Below are positions 21,993-34,437 of a stretch of DNA of 64,000 bases, piece after piece. Source of the DNA: Paraconiothyrium sp. Pb-2020 (lineage: Eukaryota; Ascomycota; Dothideomycetes; Pleosporales; Didymosphaeriaceae); contig JAJUBI010000001.1 in the NCBI GenBank assembly GCA_022419385.1, forward strand, positions 5,642,001 to 5,706,000, in the 5' to 3' direction. Each line of letters opens with the position of its first letter. The stretch's first letter is position 1. The notes under the pieces are model-generated. The model saw nothing but the letters and a program-made list of their open reading frames with translations. It was not told the DNA's origin and ran no database searches. A program made the position numbers and the translations under genes.

Positions 21993-24021
21993 CTAGCATG
22001 TCATATTATCAGCCCTTAGCAAGGTTCCATCGGAACCATCCCACCGCAGTCGAACTCTAACCTCTTTGGCTTGCTTTTTCCTCTGCTCCAAGTCACCGTT
22101 CAAATCGAACATTGCTCTAGTATCGTGGTCCAATCCATGGAACAGCATTGCCAATGCACTGCTCTTCCATAGCTTCGTATCTGAACTCCGCGTCATAACC
22201 ATCGATGCGCTCAAGAATAGAACTGTTGCCAGAATGACCGCTACTGGGAGGATTGCGAAGCCCCACCTTACGTGTACATAAGACTCTATCGAGCTCGATT
22301 TCCCCTTTACGGGCTCTGCACCGTTGAATCCACGAAATGCGGTAGTCATTGACACAGCCAAGTCGCTCATCAGCATGTTTAAGCCATCAGCGTACTCGTA
22401 ATAATTCCAGTAGAATGCCGTGACGATATCTGTATCGAAGAACGTCTCGCCAGAAGAGATGCCCACAGTAAGATTCACAACTACGGCCCGGTCCGGATCG
22501 GTGACGCTGCGCGTGAAATCTATCGTGGTCCTAGTGGCCGACCCGTTTGTGAAGATCGCACCAAACCAGCCGCGAATGCTAAGAAGAGCACCCATACCTA
22601 ACAGGTAGAGATCGTCCGACTCGCCTTTGATGTACACGTCGTACTCCGATTCTGAAATAGGCGAGCTCGTATCCACAACCTTTTGGTTCGTTATCGTGTG
22701 AGTGACGTTCTCTTGGAGTGTGCCGTTCACGACCGAGGAAGATAGCGTCTTCACGCAAGCTTGTAGACTGCATTGCTTGGCCCAAACATTCAGAGTATCC
22801 GGTACATCGTGAAGCTCTGTGCCCATGAATATCAGCCTGATCAACGTTGAGTGAGGCATATCGCCGTACGCAGACGGAATCATGGACGTCATGCTGAACA
22901 CATCAGAGCTTGTGTTGAGGCGGCCTCCTTGAGGCAATTGCCAACCGCATGTGGACATGTTTGGGCTCGGGCCAAACTCGGACGGACAATACCTTGAAGC
23001 AAGGGAGCTGATGTCGATGCATTCGTGACAGACTGCTAATGTTTCGAAGGGTTCCCAAGCACAATTGCCGCTTTGGCACGTGAAGGGAAGGGATGCAGCA
23101 GGTCTGCTATTCTCCGCGAAGAGACCGTTGTACACGGCTGCTTTCAAAGGAAGGATTGGCACGTAACCAGCTAGAGAGCCCTCAGTGACTGCTCAACATC
23201 CGAGCGTAGAGCTGTGGAGCTACTTACTTGAGCTTGTATTTCCTTTCAAGGCACCGGTATAGTTCAGAGCTTGAGGGATCACCGCGCCAACCTCGCTTTC
23301 GACACTCCGGATCTTATACGTAGCGATCTGTTGAGCAAATGGTCCAAGGGCGAGAGACAGGATAGCAATCAGTGCCCCGAACGAGCTGAGAAACCTACAA
23401 GATCCATGTTAAAACTGCATTGATCTGGTTCCAATATACATACCCTCCTCTCCTCTTTAGTAGCAGCTTCAAGGCACCCCAAGAGCCCCGACTGGCTTCA
23501 TCAAAAACCTCTACATCCGATAAAGGTGTATCTGCCTGCTTGAATTGGATCCACTTTGACTGAGAAATTCCACTCGAGAGAGTGATAGACATGGTCGCAT
23601 TTGCGATTGTGGCCAGCAGGGCGATCAGAGCGTTCAGAGTGATCTCGTGAGGCCATTCAGGTAATGCGCGCCCGTTGTATCGAGCTAAGACCCCAACGAT
23701 CGAAGCAACAGCTGCAAGTCCGACCAACAAGGTCACTATCTCCGGAATCCAGGTATCTGGGTGAGACAAATTGACCTTGCGCTTGGGATTGAGGCTAGAG
23801 GCCTCCGAAGTAACGATAGTTGTGTTGGTAGACGAACTCCAATGTGGAGCATGCTTACTTGTGGGACCAGTCGTAGGAGCATCGGAGCCCCCACCCAAGT
23901 GTATCTCCTAGAATCCTTCTCGGAAAGGGTCGTTCTCGTGACGGGCCGAGGTAGACGTGCAGTCTTCAGTGATCGGCTCCACTACAATGCTGTGTCGCAG
24001 TTTCAGTGGCTGATAAGCCAT
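21993..24021 (-). CDS. DUF3176-family membrane protein, with in-frame stop near the N-terminus
   Basis: Fungal-specific DUF3176 family, function unknown. Well-supported exons run from 23907 or further 5' to 23444, then 23394-23228 and 23170-21993 (introns of 49 and 57 nt, phases consistent), giving about 600 residues. The N-terminal part has two membrane helices and the family block NGRALPEWPHEITLNALIAL, then DEASRGSWGALKLLL. Next is a large Cys-rich extracellular-type region with many NxS/T sites, a C-terminal membrane helix, and LWKSSALAMLFHGLD. The only plausible ATG is at 24021 (MAYQPLKLRHS), but a TAG at 23910-23908 interrupts that frame. A 78-nt intron (23985-23908, weak donor GTAGTG) would remove it and give 614 residues; otherwise the gene is broken. 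Confidence 0.75.
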
Positions 24022-27000
24022 CGAGACAGATTCTGAGGCTGAAATTAAAGGACCTAACAATGTGGTGGTTCTTTCAGTGCTTTCGCCAGTAGGCAGCGAC
24101 GGTTCATGACAAAAGTGGATAACGGCCCCTTCTTATTCTCGCGAAGAGCCATTGCTGAGCTTCATACTGTGCCGCACAGTCTACACCATATGTTATCGGT
24201 ATGGAGTAGGTGGGTGTTTACCTTGTATACAGCTCAAGCGTTCATTCGTTGGCCTGGTCATGAAGAGGACTTCTATTCTTGGAACCTAGGCACTTAATGG
24301 AGACAGATAAGGGCTGACCTATACAATCAACAAGATCGGCAATGCAGAAAAGCCAGTGGAGAGAGCATGGTTGCGCAGGTGTGAGCGGCTGTATGCTGAG
24401 CAAATGGGAAATGTCCCGCAGGTGCACCTCGTCATGTACTCAGGAGGCTTAGATCGAGCCGCTTGGCCGTATCGAGCTTAGCTTTGCGGCCAGGTGAAAG
24501 CTCCGCCACCGCCAGCGCTTCAACATCGATCTTTAACGAACGCACAATAAGGATGCTTAACGAATCGCTTATTAGAACATCATTGAAGTCTGATAAGTGC
24601 TAAAGAATATTTTGAGATCAGCTTTGAATCGCGCAAGTAAAATTGGACGCCATGGTAGCCGAAGGTACCTGGGTGTTTGTCGGGCTTCATGGCGGTAGCA
24701 CGCAAATGTTGCGCGTAATCATCGAGGATACTGACATACATTGAAGTTCCCACTCTCCTGTTCCTTGTCATACCCACGCGAAAGATAGGTGGCGTACACA
24801 AACTTGCATCTTCCTCCAGGTGAAACCTGCCGGTGTACTCGCAATGCAGCTACCACACATCAAGCCGGCGCCAGGACAGTGGGAAATGGTGTTGAGAACC
24901 GGCGAACTGAAGCCAAGTCTCCTCCGGAATTCTGGAATTTGTCGAGTTCCTGTCAACAGCGGCACTATCGTTTAGTATGGTACATAGTTATTATGAGCAT
25001 TAACAGTAGAATTTGCTTTCCAATTGTGAGATCTAGTGTAGGATTAGGGATCTTTTTCGCGGCCTGGATTTACTCTTGGGTAACCCCATAGTAGTGCTGG
25101 GCATACCTTGATTCGTCCTACATAGCTTTCGTAAGTTGCACACTCGTGGTACTCTCCCTGACAAGGTCAACGTGATCGAGGTCGAGGGCCATGGAAATCG
25201 CCTGCTGAGCTCTAGCATGCTCACCAGTCTCAAGGCTCTGAAAGTCCGAATGCGTTCTCGAGTGCGCCATGTCATGTCGTTAGTATGCTGGTAAACCCTG
25301 CATTTTGTGGTCGCTCGTCATAGTTGAAGGTGATGATAGGAATCTGTGAAGAGGTTTTGGGTGGTAAGGATAGTCGGCTCGAGGTTGCAGGTATCTAGGG
25401 CAAGAGCTTATCCGAGAAACTAGTAGAACAGTGATGTTCGGCTGTCAACAACTTGAAGCAAGATCGTCCTGGCATTCGTGCGTCCACCCTCGGATTTGGT
25501 AGAGCCGTTCAATGAGGTGGTCGACAAATACTCACAGTAATCGAACTCGAAGCGCTGTAATTGCCACTCTAGCCGCTTCTTCACGTAGGAATGATAGATT
25601 CTCTTGCCCGTGCATGAAGACCGTACACTAAAACCCAAATGAGGATGAGGATTTTGGTGGCGTGGGCGTTTGAAAGCCAGCCAGGCGTGTCGTGCATGCG
25701 ACTGGCGTTGGCCGACACTAGACCACCACGCAATCGCGAGAGTCTCAGCTCCCCGAGAACTGCCTCGTCGTCTAGGACTAGTAAATGTCCGAATAGTGGC
25801 TGTCGCAGGATCGTGAAGGTCAGAATCGCCCAGTGCCAGGGCAGCAATTCTAGCTAGGCAAGACCTTGCGATTCAAGCCTTTCGTTATCCCATTGGCTCA
25901 TCTTAAGCTGTCAACAACCTCCAAGCTCAATAAAGGTAGGGGCCAAGACGTAGTTCCACTGTTTTTCAAGTTGTGCGAAGGATCCAGAGGCTTATGTAGA
26001 TGCTTGTCGCAACGTCTTGGTCGGACTTCACTGTGGAGGAACGGCCTCGCGTAGGTAATGATTGCATAATAAATGTACGTATGAGCGCGCAAATGGCCCC
26101 GGGCGCGTCAATGATCCTTGCACTACACCGGTGAAAGACAGGGTGCGGTTCGGCGTACACCGTTCGTATCGCTCTCTTGCAAAGCGAGACCTCGCATACC
26201 TGTCCGCGAAACGTTCCACCGAACAGCGGCCTCGCTATGCACACAACCTAGTCTCCGGCGGTGGAAGGTGGTGCAGAGCGATGGCTGCGCACTACATAGC
26301 TCTGCAGACCAGCAAGCTGTCTTTGTCATCACTTTGATGCGACATGCAGTGTCTGTGCAGAGCCGAGATCATTGTCCCTCGTCGCGCTTTAGCCGGTTCT
26401 GGTAGGTGGAGCGCTAGAGGATCGTCACATCTGGGGTTTCCCGCAGTGCGGGGATGGTGTCGTTGAACCCTGGCAGAAACCCGATCGCCAGTCTGCGCGT
26501 GGTTTTGTTGCTCGCGCTATATGGCATGCTGGCACCTGAAACGCAACTGGTCGATGGATGTAATGTTCCTTTTAGTAGTTAGAAGTCATTATCTTGCGCC
26601 CAGAAAATCGCCGCTGTAACATTTCTGTCAATGGTCTGTATGCAGTGGGTACTTCTGGTGAAGGGGCAATTGCTGAAGACTCTCGTCTTTGTCAAAATGA
26701 TCCCGCTGATCCTCTCCGACTTGATCACGCCTCCGCATACGGGTTGGCCCGAGCGCGGGACAAGCTATTGCGAAGGTGAAAGCCCCAGGCGCGCATGCGC
26801 AGCCACCCTGTAGCCTCCAACCTGTGTAGCGAATGGAAAGAACGACGAGACCGCTCCGCTAAGCCACTTACGCATTCTCAATGTACATTCTGAAGCTGTT
26901 GCATCGCTGACGCCGGCTTGGATCGAAGTTGTTATGCTATGCTGGGTTTGCTGTGAAGTCGCGTGATTTGCTGTACTGCCCAACCAAACGGCGATGCCTT

Positions 27001-27105
27001 CACTGTATGCCCAAAAAGTCTCCGCCTCGTGTGACCCAAGCGCTGCAACGCGAACCCATGCACCGACCGCTTTCAACCCAACCGGCTGCCTGGATCCCCG
27101 CAGCT
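24022..27105. other. Gene-poor interval, about 3 kb
   Basis: No frame here has a recognisable domain, convincing splice structure or sustained coding character; open frames are all under 150 codons and occur equally on both strands. A few stretches look like eroded coding sequence (for example the plus strand near 24830-24970 and 25150-25280), but I cannot assign them. No terminal inverted repeats, LTRs or transposase motifs were recognised. The last few hundred bases probably contain the transporter's promoter. Confidence 0.5.
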
Positions 27106-27112
27106 TATAAAA
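27106..27112 (+). promoter_or_regulatory. TATA box of the MFS transporter gene
   Basis: TATAAAA, 76 bp before the start codon at 27188, at a sensible distance for a core promoter with a short leader. Stronger than any other TATA-like element in the window, suggesting a regulated, inducible gene. Confidence 0.6.
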
Positions 27113-27187
27113 TGAAGCTTCCCCAGTCATAGATCTTGCCCCTGGATCGCCCACCTGTAAACAACTTGAGCCGTGGTTGTCGTACAC

Positions 27188-29457
27188 ATGGCGAACGAAA
27201 AAATCTCAGGCACCAAGTAAGTCTACAGCGTCTGCAACTCGCCGCGAGCTCCACGAAGCTAAGAGCAGCATTGTAGGCCTACTGAGCGCCGCAGCTCCAT
27301 TCTCGATACCGAGGAGAAGCGTCGCCAAAGCATTACGGAGCTAACCGCTAACACTGAGGGAGAGTAAGTTGCCGAACGTGTGCGTACAGTCGGTCTCTGT
27401 GATGCTGGTTCCAGGGCTTTCCCCTTGGCGCCAACTTTCGTCGCCGTAGCACTGAACGCCAGTCTTGCTCTATCGTTCCGCTAACATCTGCAGGATCCGC
27501 AATCCTCTCGTCGGCCTTTCCAAGCAGGAATTGATCGCAGACGTTGAAGGTTTCGCGCGCGAGCACCAGCTCGAAGATATCACGCCGATTCTCATCAAGG
27601 GTGCGCTCGCTGCTCAGGCACCCGCTCTTATTGATGAGATCGAGGAGCTCGACGAGAACGACCGTGTTACGCTGCGGGAAGAGATTACGCACCGCTGGAA
27701 GCTACCAAAGATCCTGTACACGACTATCATCCTCAACTCCATTGCCGCAGCTATTCAAGGCTGGGATCAGACGGGCTCCAACGGTGCAAACTTGACCTTT
27801 GCGCAGCAGTTTGGTATCCCTGACGGACCCGCGACTTTCTGCGATGCAAGCGCCGCAAACACGGCCTTGTGCCGCAAGAATAGTTGGATCGTCGGTTTCG
27901 TCAACTCTTGTCCATACATCGCTATTGCCCTCTTCACTGCCTGGATCTCGGACCCGATCAATGATTTGATCGGCCGCCGCGGCACCATCTTCGTTGCTGC
28001 CATTTTCTCGGTTCTCGCTCCCATCGGCTCTGGCCTCACTCAGCATTGGGGCCAGCTAGCGGCATGTCGTGTACTGTTAGGTATCGGTATGGGTCTCAAG
28101 GAAGTGTATGTGCCAGGAGCCTGGAATCGGCAAGCTTTTGCGTTTGCTAATGCAATGTTAGAACTGTGCCTGTCTTCTCCGCTGAAAATGTACCGGCAAA
28201 CGTTCGTGGTGGTCTTGTCATGTCATGGCAGATCTGGACTGCGTTCGGTATCTTCCTGGGTACGGTTGCTAATCTTGTTGTCATGGTAAGTTGGATGTTC
28301 GATATATCGTAGACCAGGTGACTGACTTGCAAACAGAACGTTGGTCGGATCGCTTGGCGATTGCAGCTAGGTTCTGCTTTCATCCCTGCTGTCCCACTCC
28401 TCTTCGGTATCTTCTTCGTACCAGAGTCGCCCCGTTGGCTGATGAAGAAGCGTCGATATGCTCTGGCGTATAAGTCCTTCCTCCGGCTCCGCAACACCCC
28501 GCTTCAAGCCGCGCGCGATCTCTACTACACTCACGCACTTCTGGCTCAAGAGGAGGTTCTTGTGAGGGAGGCTGGTCTGACGCCGAGCAGCAACTTCTTC
28601 ACTCGCTTCATCGAGCTCTTCACCATTCCCCGTGTGCGCCGTGCGACCCAGGCTTCCGGTATCGTCATGATTGGACAACAGATGTGCGGCATCAATATCA
28701 TTGCTTTCTACTCGAGCACCATCTTCAGGGAGGGCGGCGCCACCGACAAAGTTGCCCTTATCGCCTCCTTCGGTTTCGGTCTTGTCAATTTTGCCTTCGC
28801 GTGGCCTGCGGTGTGGACTATCGATACGTTTGGACGCCGCGGCCTGCTGCTATTCACGTTCCCCAACATGTTCTGGTCGCTGTTAGTCGCAGGTATGTGC
28901 TACTACATCCCGAAGGATAGCTCGGCACACATGGCTTTAATTGCCTTGTTCGTGTACATTTTCGGCGCGTTCTACTCTCCAGGCATGGGTCCGGTGCCAT
29001 TCACATACTCCGCTGAAGTCTTTCCTCTGTCGCATCGCGAAGTAGGGATGTCTTGGGCTGTGGCGACCAACAACTTCTGGGCATCTGTTCTCTCGCTGAC
29101 CCTTCCGACCATGTTGCGGGTCATGAAGGCGCAGGGCGTGTTCGGTTTCTACGCTGGGCTAAACATTGTGGCTCTGATTATGATGTAAGTCCAATATGGC
29201 TTCCCATTGGGGTATTGCTAACCACCTTCAGCTTCTTGTGGCTGCCCGAAACCAAGCAGCGCACGCTCGAGGAGCTTGACTACATCTTCGCCGTACCGAC
29301 GCGCACCCACATGAAATATCAGGTCGGCCAGAACCTGCCTTGGTGGTTCAAGACGTACATTCTCCGCAAGAAGGGCCTCGCGAAGCCTGTCCTATACAAG
29401 TTCGACATCGTGCACAGCAGCGAGCCGAAGCCCGATGTTACTGGCTTGAAGGCTTAG
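27188..29457 (+). CDS. MFS sugar transporter
   Basis: Twelve-helix sugar porter of the major facilitator superfamily, importing a hexose or related polyol across the plasma membrane by H+ symport (family knowledge). Exons: 27188-27216, 27277-27363, 27494-28105, 28162-28285, 28337-29184, 29232-29457; product 641 residues. Signatures: IGRRGTIFVAA (loop 2-3), TVPVFSAENVPANVRGGLV, PESPRWLMKKRRY (PESPR motif after helix 6), DTFGRRGLLLFTFPNMF, and FLWLPETKQRTLEELD (PETK motif after helix 12). The soluble N-terminus is long, about 135 residues with Arg/Ser-rich and acidic helical parts (RRSSILDTEEKRRQS), longer than in simple hexose transporters. It follows a 3-kb gene-poor gap and the oxygenase/hydrolase group. 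Substrate not determinable. Confidence 0.9.
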
Positions 29458-30268
29458 GCGCAAACCGGTCCATGAAGACGATACGCATGTTTTAGCGGGT
29501 TGGGAGCCGATTCTGCCCGTGACTTCCCTGCGCAAGGTAGTAATCTCGGTGGTATTCTTGTGGTTGCGATGTATCTTTGTTAGTCAGCTTTGTTTCATGG
29601 CCCATCTTGATAGTGCTACATGAGTAGACGGCGGTGAGTCACTCATTAAGTAACGGAATGAATTCATACAGTGATTGCATAGAATGAGCAATTCCTCGTG
29701 GTAGTAGGGGAAGGTATAAGAGCTCGGTGACCGCTGACCACACTTGGTCGTCGGCGCTTCCGCGCATTCCACTTCTCCGTCGTGAAGCAGCTCAAATGGA
29801 ATATGCCCGCGTCGGGCTCCCGTTGCATGGCTTCCGTGCTGGTCTGGGGAGTCCGGCACCGCAGTGACAAGCAGAGTTCACGGACGCTGAAAGTTTCACA
29901 TCGTTTCAACAAGTGAGAAGTACAATGACAAGTCGTTGGATTAAGGTCCCAACAGTATCCACAGAAAAACGGCTGTGACGTAGCGTCCGTTAGCGAACTA
30001 GGAAGAGCTAAGCGTCCGCCCACATGTCAAGTAGAAACGACCCACTCATGCGACGCCGATTAGCCTCGGTATAGCATCTGAGACATAACATCACGTCGTG
30101 TCGCATGACCGTCTTACTGTACCTATTTCTCGTGCAACGTGCTCTCACAGCTACGACTTCTGCTTGGGAGCGTTCACTGCATCCGCATCGCACCACTTCG
30201 TGAAGCTATCGTACAGGGATTAATACACACCATCTTGGCAGCCTAAGACAACACGAAGCACTCTGACA
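29458..30268. other. Intergenic region
   Basis: About 0.8 kb between two plus-strand genes: transporter 3' UTR and the promoter of the Mpo1-like gene. Only short frames without motifs; no repeat seen. Confidence 0.4.
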
Positions 30269-31036
30269 ATGGGATTCAATCTGAAGCAACAACTTGTCTT
30301 TGTGCGTGATAGCGACGAAAAAGAAGCTTGATCATTCGCTGATTATCCCCTCCAGTACGGCGCATACCACAATGAACCCGTCCGCGACTCTCTAGCTAAC
30401 TACGGTTGTACCTACAACTAATCCAAATACAGACCAACATCGCAATCCACATGGCTTGTGTGCCGATACTTCTAGCGACCGGCCAGATATTCGTATGTTC
30501 AGAATGAAATCCAGTAGCCTTCCGCTAACGTGTGCAAAGGGAACTAACACACCTGCCCTACGTACCCCAGCCCTGCTATCCCGTCTCAATCTGCCCTTGA
30601 ACGTTGCAACGCTTGCCTCCTTTACGTACTCAACACTTTATTTGTACCTCTCGCCCAATGTCGCTGGTGCTGGAGTCGGTCCACTCGTCTTGGGAGGCGC
30701 TGCCCTCGCTAACAAGCTTGCGACCAAGTACGATCGCACAAAAGTTCGTTCTTCGCTTCCATGTGTTCTGGCACAGTCATTGACTATACGAAGGTGAACA
30801 CCATCGCCATCGGCGTGCACGTAGTCTCGTGGATCATGCAATTTGTCGGCCACGGCAAGTTCGAAGGACGCAAGCCCGCGCTGCTAGACAACCTGGTGCA
30901 GGCGCTGTTCCTGGCACCCTTGTTCGTCTGGTATGAACTTCTGTTCAAGCTGGGATTCTACAAGAACTTAAAGAAGGAGGTGGACAGCGCGATCGAGGTT
31001 GAGCTGAGGAAATTGAAGGCGAAGAAAGGAGAGTAG
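30269..31036 (+). CDS. Mpo1-like (DUF962) ER 2-hydroxy-fatty-acid dioxygenase
   Basis: Family of yeast Mpo1 (YGL010w), an Fe2+-dependent ER-membrane dioxygenase that shortens 2-hydroxy fatty acids in phytosphingosine breakdown. Exons: 30269-30301, 30356-30379, 30433-30492, 30540-30743, 30794-31036; product 187 residues. It starts MGFNLKQQLVFYGAYHNEP and has the conserved His motifs YGAYHNEPTNIAIH and SWIMQFVGHGKFEGRKPALL, with several membrane helices and a Lys-rich end. The second intron (30380-30432) has an unusual GTCCGC donor; it is accepted because splicing there aligns the NxPxNxxIH motif exactly. The gene is compact, with introns of 47-54 nt. Confidence 0.88.
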
Positions 31037-31220
31037 ACATGCAAGAAGTGTGAATACAGGGTTATGTACTGATGGACGGGTGGCAGGAGTGATTGGAGCC
31101 AAGGATTCCCTGAAGTACCTATTGATGATGACCATCATAGGGCATCGGGTATACGATGGAAGTACTAAGACCAAAACTAGTTGCTGGAGGATGAGGCAGC
31201 CTAGATCACCTTCAACGACC

Positions 31221-32309
31221 TTATTCGGCGCCCGGGTTACTAATATGCCAATGGACCAAGTCTCGCGCTGCAATTGCATCCTCCAGAGAGTCGTGTCCCG
31301 TAGTTCCTTCGCCCAATTGAATCTTCCGCCCTAAACGCTTGAGCGCCAGAGTCTTGAGCGACAGATCGCCTCCCTTCCTGTTCTTTTTCTTCGGCGCCGG
31401 CAGCCCTGCAGCCGCATTTACACTATGACCGGGAACCAAAGTCTCTTTCACGGGTTCCACATAGGTCCCGGCAGCCTTTGCCTTTGCGATCGCCTCCTCT
31501 TCAGCCTTCTTCTCTTTCTCTTCCCTGCGCTTCTTGATGTTGAATTCAATGACCAGTGAGTCGACGACTTGCTCGTGGATCCACTTCATCGACCTCAGAT
31601 CATTACTGACTCCGTGCCCTACAACGATCGTCTGCGCCCCAACGAACCTCCATATTGCTTGTCGCGCCCCGTTGGTAGCATTCAAGCTCGTTCGCTTTCT
31701 CTGTGCAGCACGCATCTGTCCCCATGTGACACCCGAAAACCGTGTGTTGAGATGTCGTAATGGTACATCCGGCTCCACGATGTTATTCACGAGGACGTCC
31801 CCGGTGAAGTAATCTATCAGCGTGACCTTGATAAGCTCCGTGTCTCCAGACTCTGCTGTGCCCATCTCACAATCCAGCGCGACGGCTGCACGAATATCCT
31901 GGCCCTTACCAAATCGACTCGGAGCGGCCACGATAGGTGTGAAATGGAGTTGGTGATGTCGAGCGAGCTCTATGAGAGGTTCATCGCGCGGCTTGTGGAA
32001 ATCGGAGCCGCTGCAAGGGTCGGCGGTGCAATGCTGGTCGCAACAGGTCCAATACTATGGTACGGTCAGGTGACTCAAGCAAAAAAGAGTGACAGTTGGT
32101 CTCACCTTTTGAACAACGTCACCAGGATGGAACGCGCATTTGAACTTGGGAGCCGGAGCAGCCTTCTTCTTCAGCGCGCTCAGATCAGGAATGGATGTTC
32201 GAGTCGCGTTTGTCATATTCGATGGAGAAGAGCTGAAAGCGTTGTTGGCTGCGTGCGCTAACATCGACTGGCCTGGGCCTGTCCTCTCTCTGCCTTTGAG
32301 TTGCGACAT
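31221..32309 (-). CDS. DEDDh RNA exonuclease (Rex/ISG20-like) with Cys/His-rich N-terminus
   Basis: 3'-5' exonuclease domain of the kind found in yeast Rex proteins and animal REXO/ISG20, acting in RNA end trimming. Exons 32309-32106 and 32054-31221 (51-nt intron); product 345 residues. Around the splice is a Cys/His-rich module (FKCAFHPGDVVQKYWTCCDQ, then HC..DPCSGSDFH) resembling a small zinc-binding unit. The exonuclease motifs are ALDCEMG (Asp129, Glu131), GHGVSNDLRSM and HDSLEDAIAARDLV (catalytic His and last Asp). A long charged insertion (KKRREEKEKKAEEEAIAKAK) splits the domain, followed by a basic patch (KKKNRKGG), which suits RNA binding. The start is the first ATG in frame; the exact substrate is unknown. 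Confidence 0.88.
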
Positions 32310-34222
32310 TGCTAGTAGATTTAGCGTCTATTCCGAATGCGATGTTCATATATTACCTTTCCCGCACCCCAGACATCTTCGCTTCAAGAGAAGCTCCTCG
32401 TCCGTGAGCAGTTGGGTTATGAAACCGTGCTTTCGAAGACTACTCTGGGGCTCAATAAATAGCTGCAGCTGCATCGCATAGATCTCTGACTGCGTGATAG
32501 TTTCCATGATAAGAGCTGATCAATAGAAAACGACGAATTAACCAAACAGGTAGAAGGTGAGGAGGGAGCCTGTTGATATAGGCATGGCGCGCTAACGAGA
32601 CAGCCCACGTTACGTAATACAAGAAAGCAATCTGATTGGCAAGGTTTTCGACTGTTTGCTGCAGGTGACTTTCATTCGATGGGAAACGAGGCAGTGAACA
32701 GGCAAATTTGTAAGACACAGGGAGCTATTTGCTTCAGAATACATTCAGCTTTAGCAAGGTCCACATAGGCGTGCGCAAAGCAAAAGAAACAGTTGCTGCA
32801 GCTAAGTCGGCGTGCATCGTCGGAAGTGCGGGTATCCCCTGTGTCTGAAGCTGAGCATCGCAGTATCGCGAAAGTCGCTATTCAGGTGTCCTAGACTTGA
32901 TTGAGAGGCATTGAGAAGTAGCTCGTCGTTCAAAAAGGCAGGATATCAGGATGTTCCAAGAGGTCACCACACTCGCATAACGCCATACCTATGCAACGTG
33001 ATGCTCCGAAACCCGACCCCATCGAAGGCTCTAGTGGAGCTATAGAACCGAAACCGCAGATTACGGAGAGTGGGGGAGGACTTATCGCTTCTGCAATAAC
33101 AAGATAACAAGCTTGCACTGCTTTTCCCATGCCACAAACTTTCCCACGAAATAACCGGAGCGCTATATAGCTCGATTACCTTCTGTTGCGCGAACAGGAA
33201 GTCTTCCAAAACAGAGTGCTCCCAGCCTGAACCCCGGATAGTTCATCATCATGCCTTGACGCCATTGTCAAGCGCGGCATCTCCGTTGTCTTGCCTTCCC
33301 ACTTCCCTATGATATTAGCTCTTGAATACTATAGCAGATAAGACAGCAATGTGTCGGCTACGGCTCCAAGAGGTATTTTATCCTGAAACACTATCTCATG
33401 CTTCGTGGTTGGGCTGCGTCGTCAACATCTGCCCGACGCGTTGAATCTTGGTACAGCCGTTTTCCGTCAACGGTTGCCAACCAGTGGTCCACCCGAAGTC
33501 CCTTCAACCACTACCAATACCCCAGAAAGTCCGAGAACTCCAATACGCGGTACGCTGAACTGAGTCCATCGGTCGATTCATCGAAAAAACATTTTCATCT
33601 CTGCAGAATATGCACTTTACCTTGCATTGTAGTGCACAGCAATTGAAGTAATCTTTCTGAACCAATTGAACCCACCGGAAACCACGGTGATAGCCTTTGA
33701 GCTTAAGAATTTATTGCGTTCCATACATTGGGCTGATCTCAGGGGTTTACAACCCACCAGACCCGTTCGCGATAGTCGTTGAGAGTGGAAGCATCACAGC
33801 GTACCTCGGATGGGAGGTAACCAGGAGCCGCCTTCCATGCGTCCGCATCTGCTGGGTTCTTGCGTTCTGATGTTCTCGTGATTGATCGAGGAAAACAGTG
33901 CTTTCAATTCGAGCGAGTCGTAGATGCTTCGGCGCATTCAGTGTACCTTCATGTAGTTCAGTGCATCGTAGGTCATCGCGACTGTCGTACAAGTTGCGCA
34001 TATCCTGCTGTGCAAGTCCATTTTCTGTTACATCTGAAGCGTGGTGGGCAAGCAGACGAGACGATATGGAAGGCCTCTCCCCATGGTTCTTTCTACCCAC
34101 CCTGCCCACCGTGAAAAATCTTCACGATGACCGTTGGAACCCACCCAGGCGCTCACGATACCCCTTGGACTCGGTGGTAAAATCCAATTTGGCTTCCCAC
34201 CTCAACAGCTCTCGTCCCTGTT
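32310..34222. other. Intergenic region, about 1.9 kb
   Basis: Upstream of both the exonuclease (minus) and the AT-hook gene (plus). No convincing gene: frames are short, on both strands, without motifs. The last 300 bases are C/T-rich, as in fungal promoters. Confidence 0.4.
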
Positions 34223-34228
34223 TATAAG
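34223..34228 (+). promoter_or_regulatory. TATA-like element before the AT-hook gene
   Basis: TATAAG in a C/T-rich setting, 215 bp before the start codon at 34438. The following ~200 bases would be a CT-rich leader. Tentative. Confidence 0.35.
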
Positions 34229-34437
34229 CCCGTCGACCTCCCATTTCATCTTGCTCTACACCGAGTCTCCAATACTCTCGACACGCAAACACACTTCGGC
34301 CTACCATCATACTTCAGCATCACCGCAAGCCTCTCACCACAATCCAAAACCTTCCCTTCCCACGCTTAATCCCCTCTTAAGAAGTAGGTATCACCTCCTC
34401 TTGTACGCTGCTTCAGGAATTAACAATCGCAGACAAA

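Noticed and set aside
24580..25847. Several 60-90 codon frames possibly from decayed genes
   Set aside because: No recognisable family on either strand; not enough support to call features.
26765..27187. 140-codon minus-strand frame upstream of the transporter
   Set aside because: Covers the transporter's TATA box and leader; composition and lack of motifs suggest chance.
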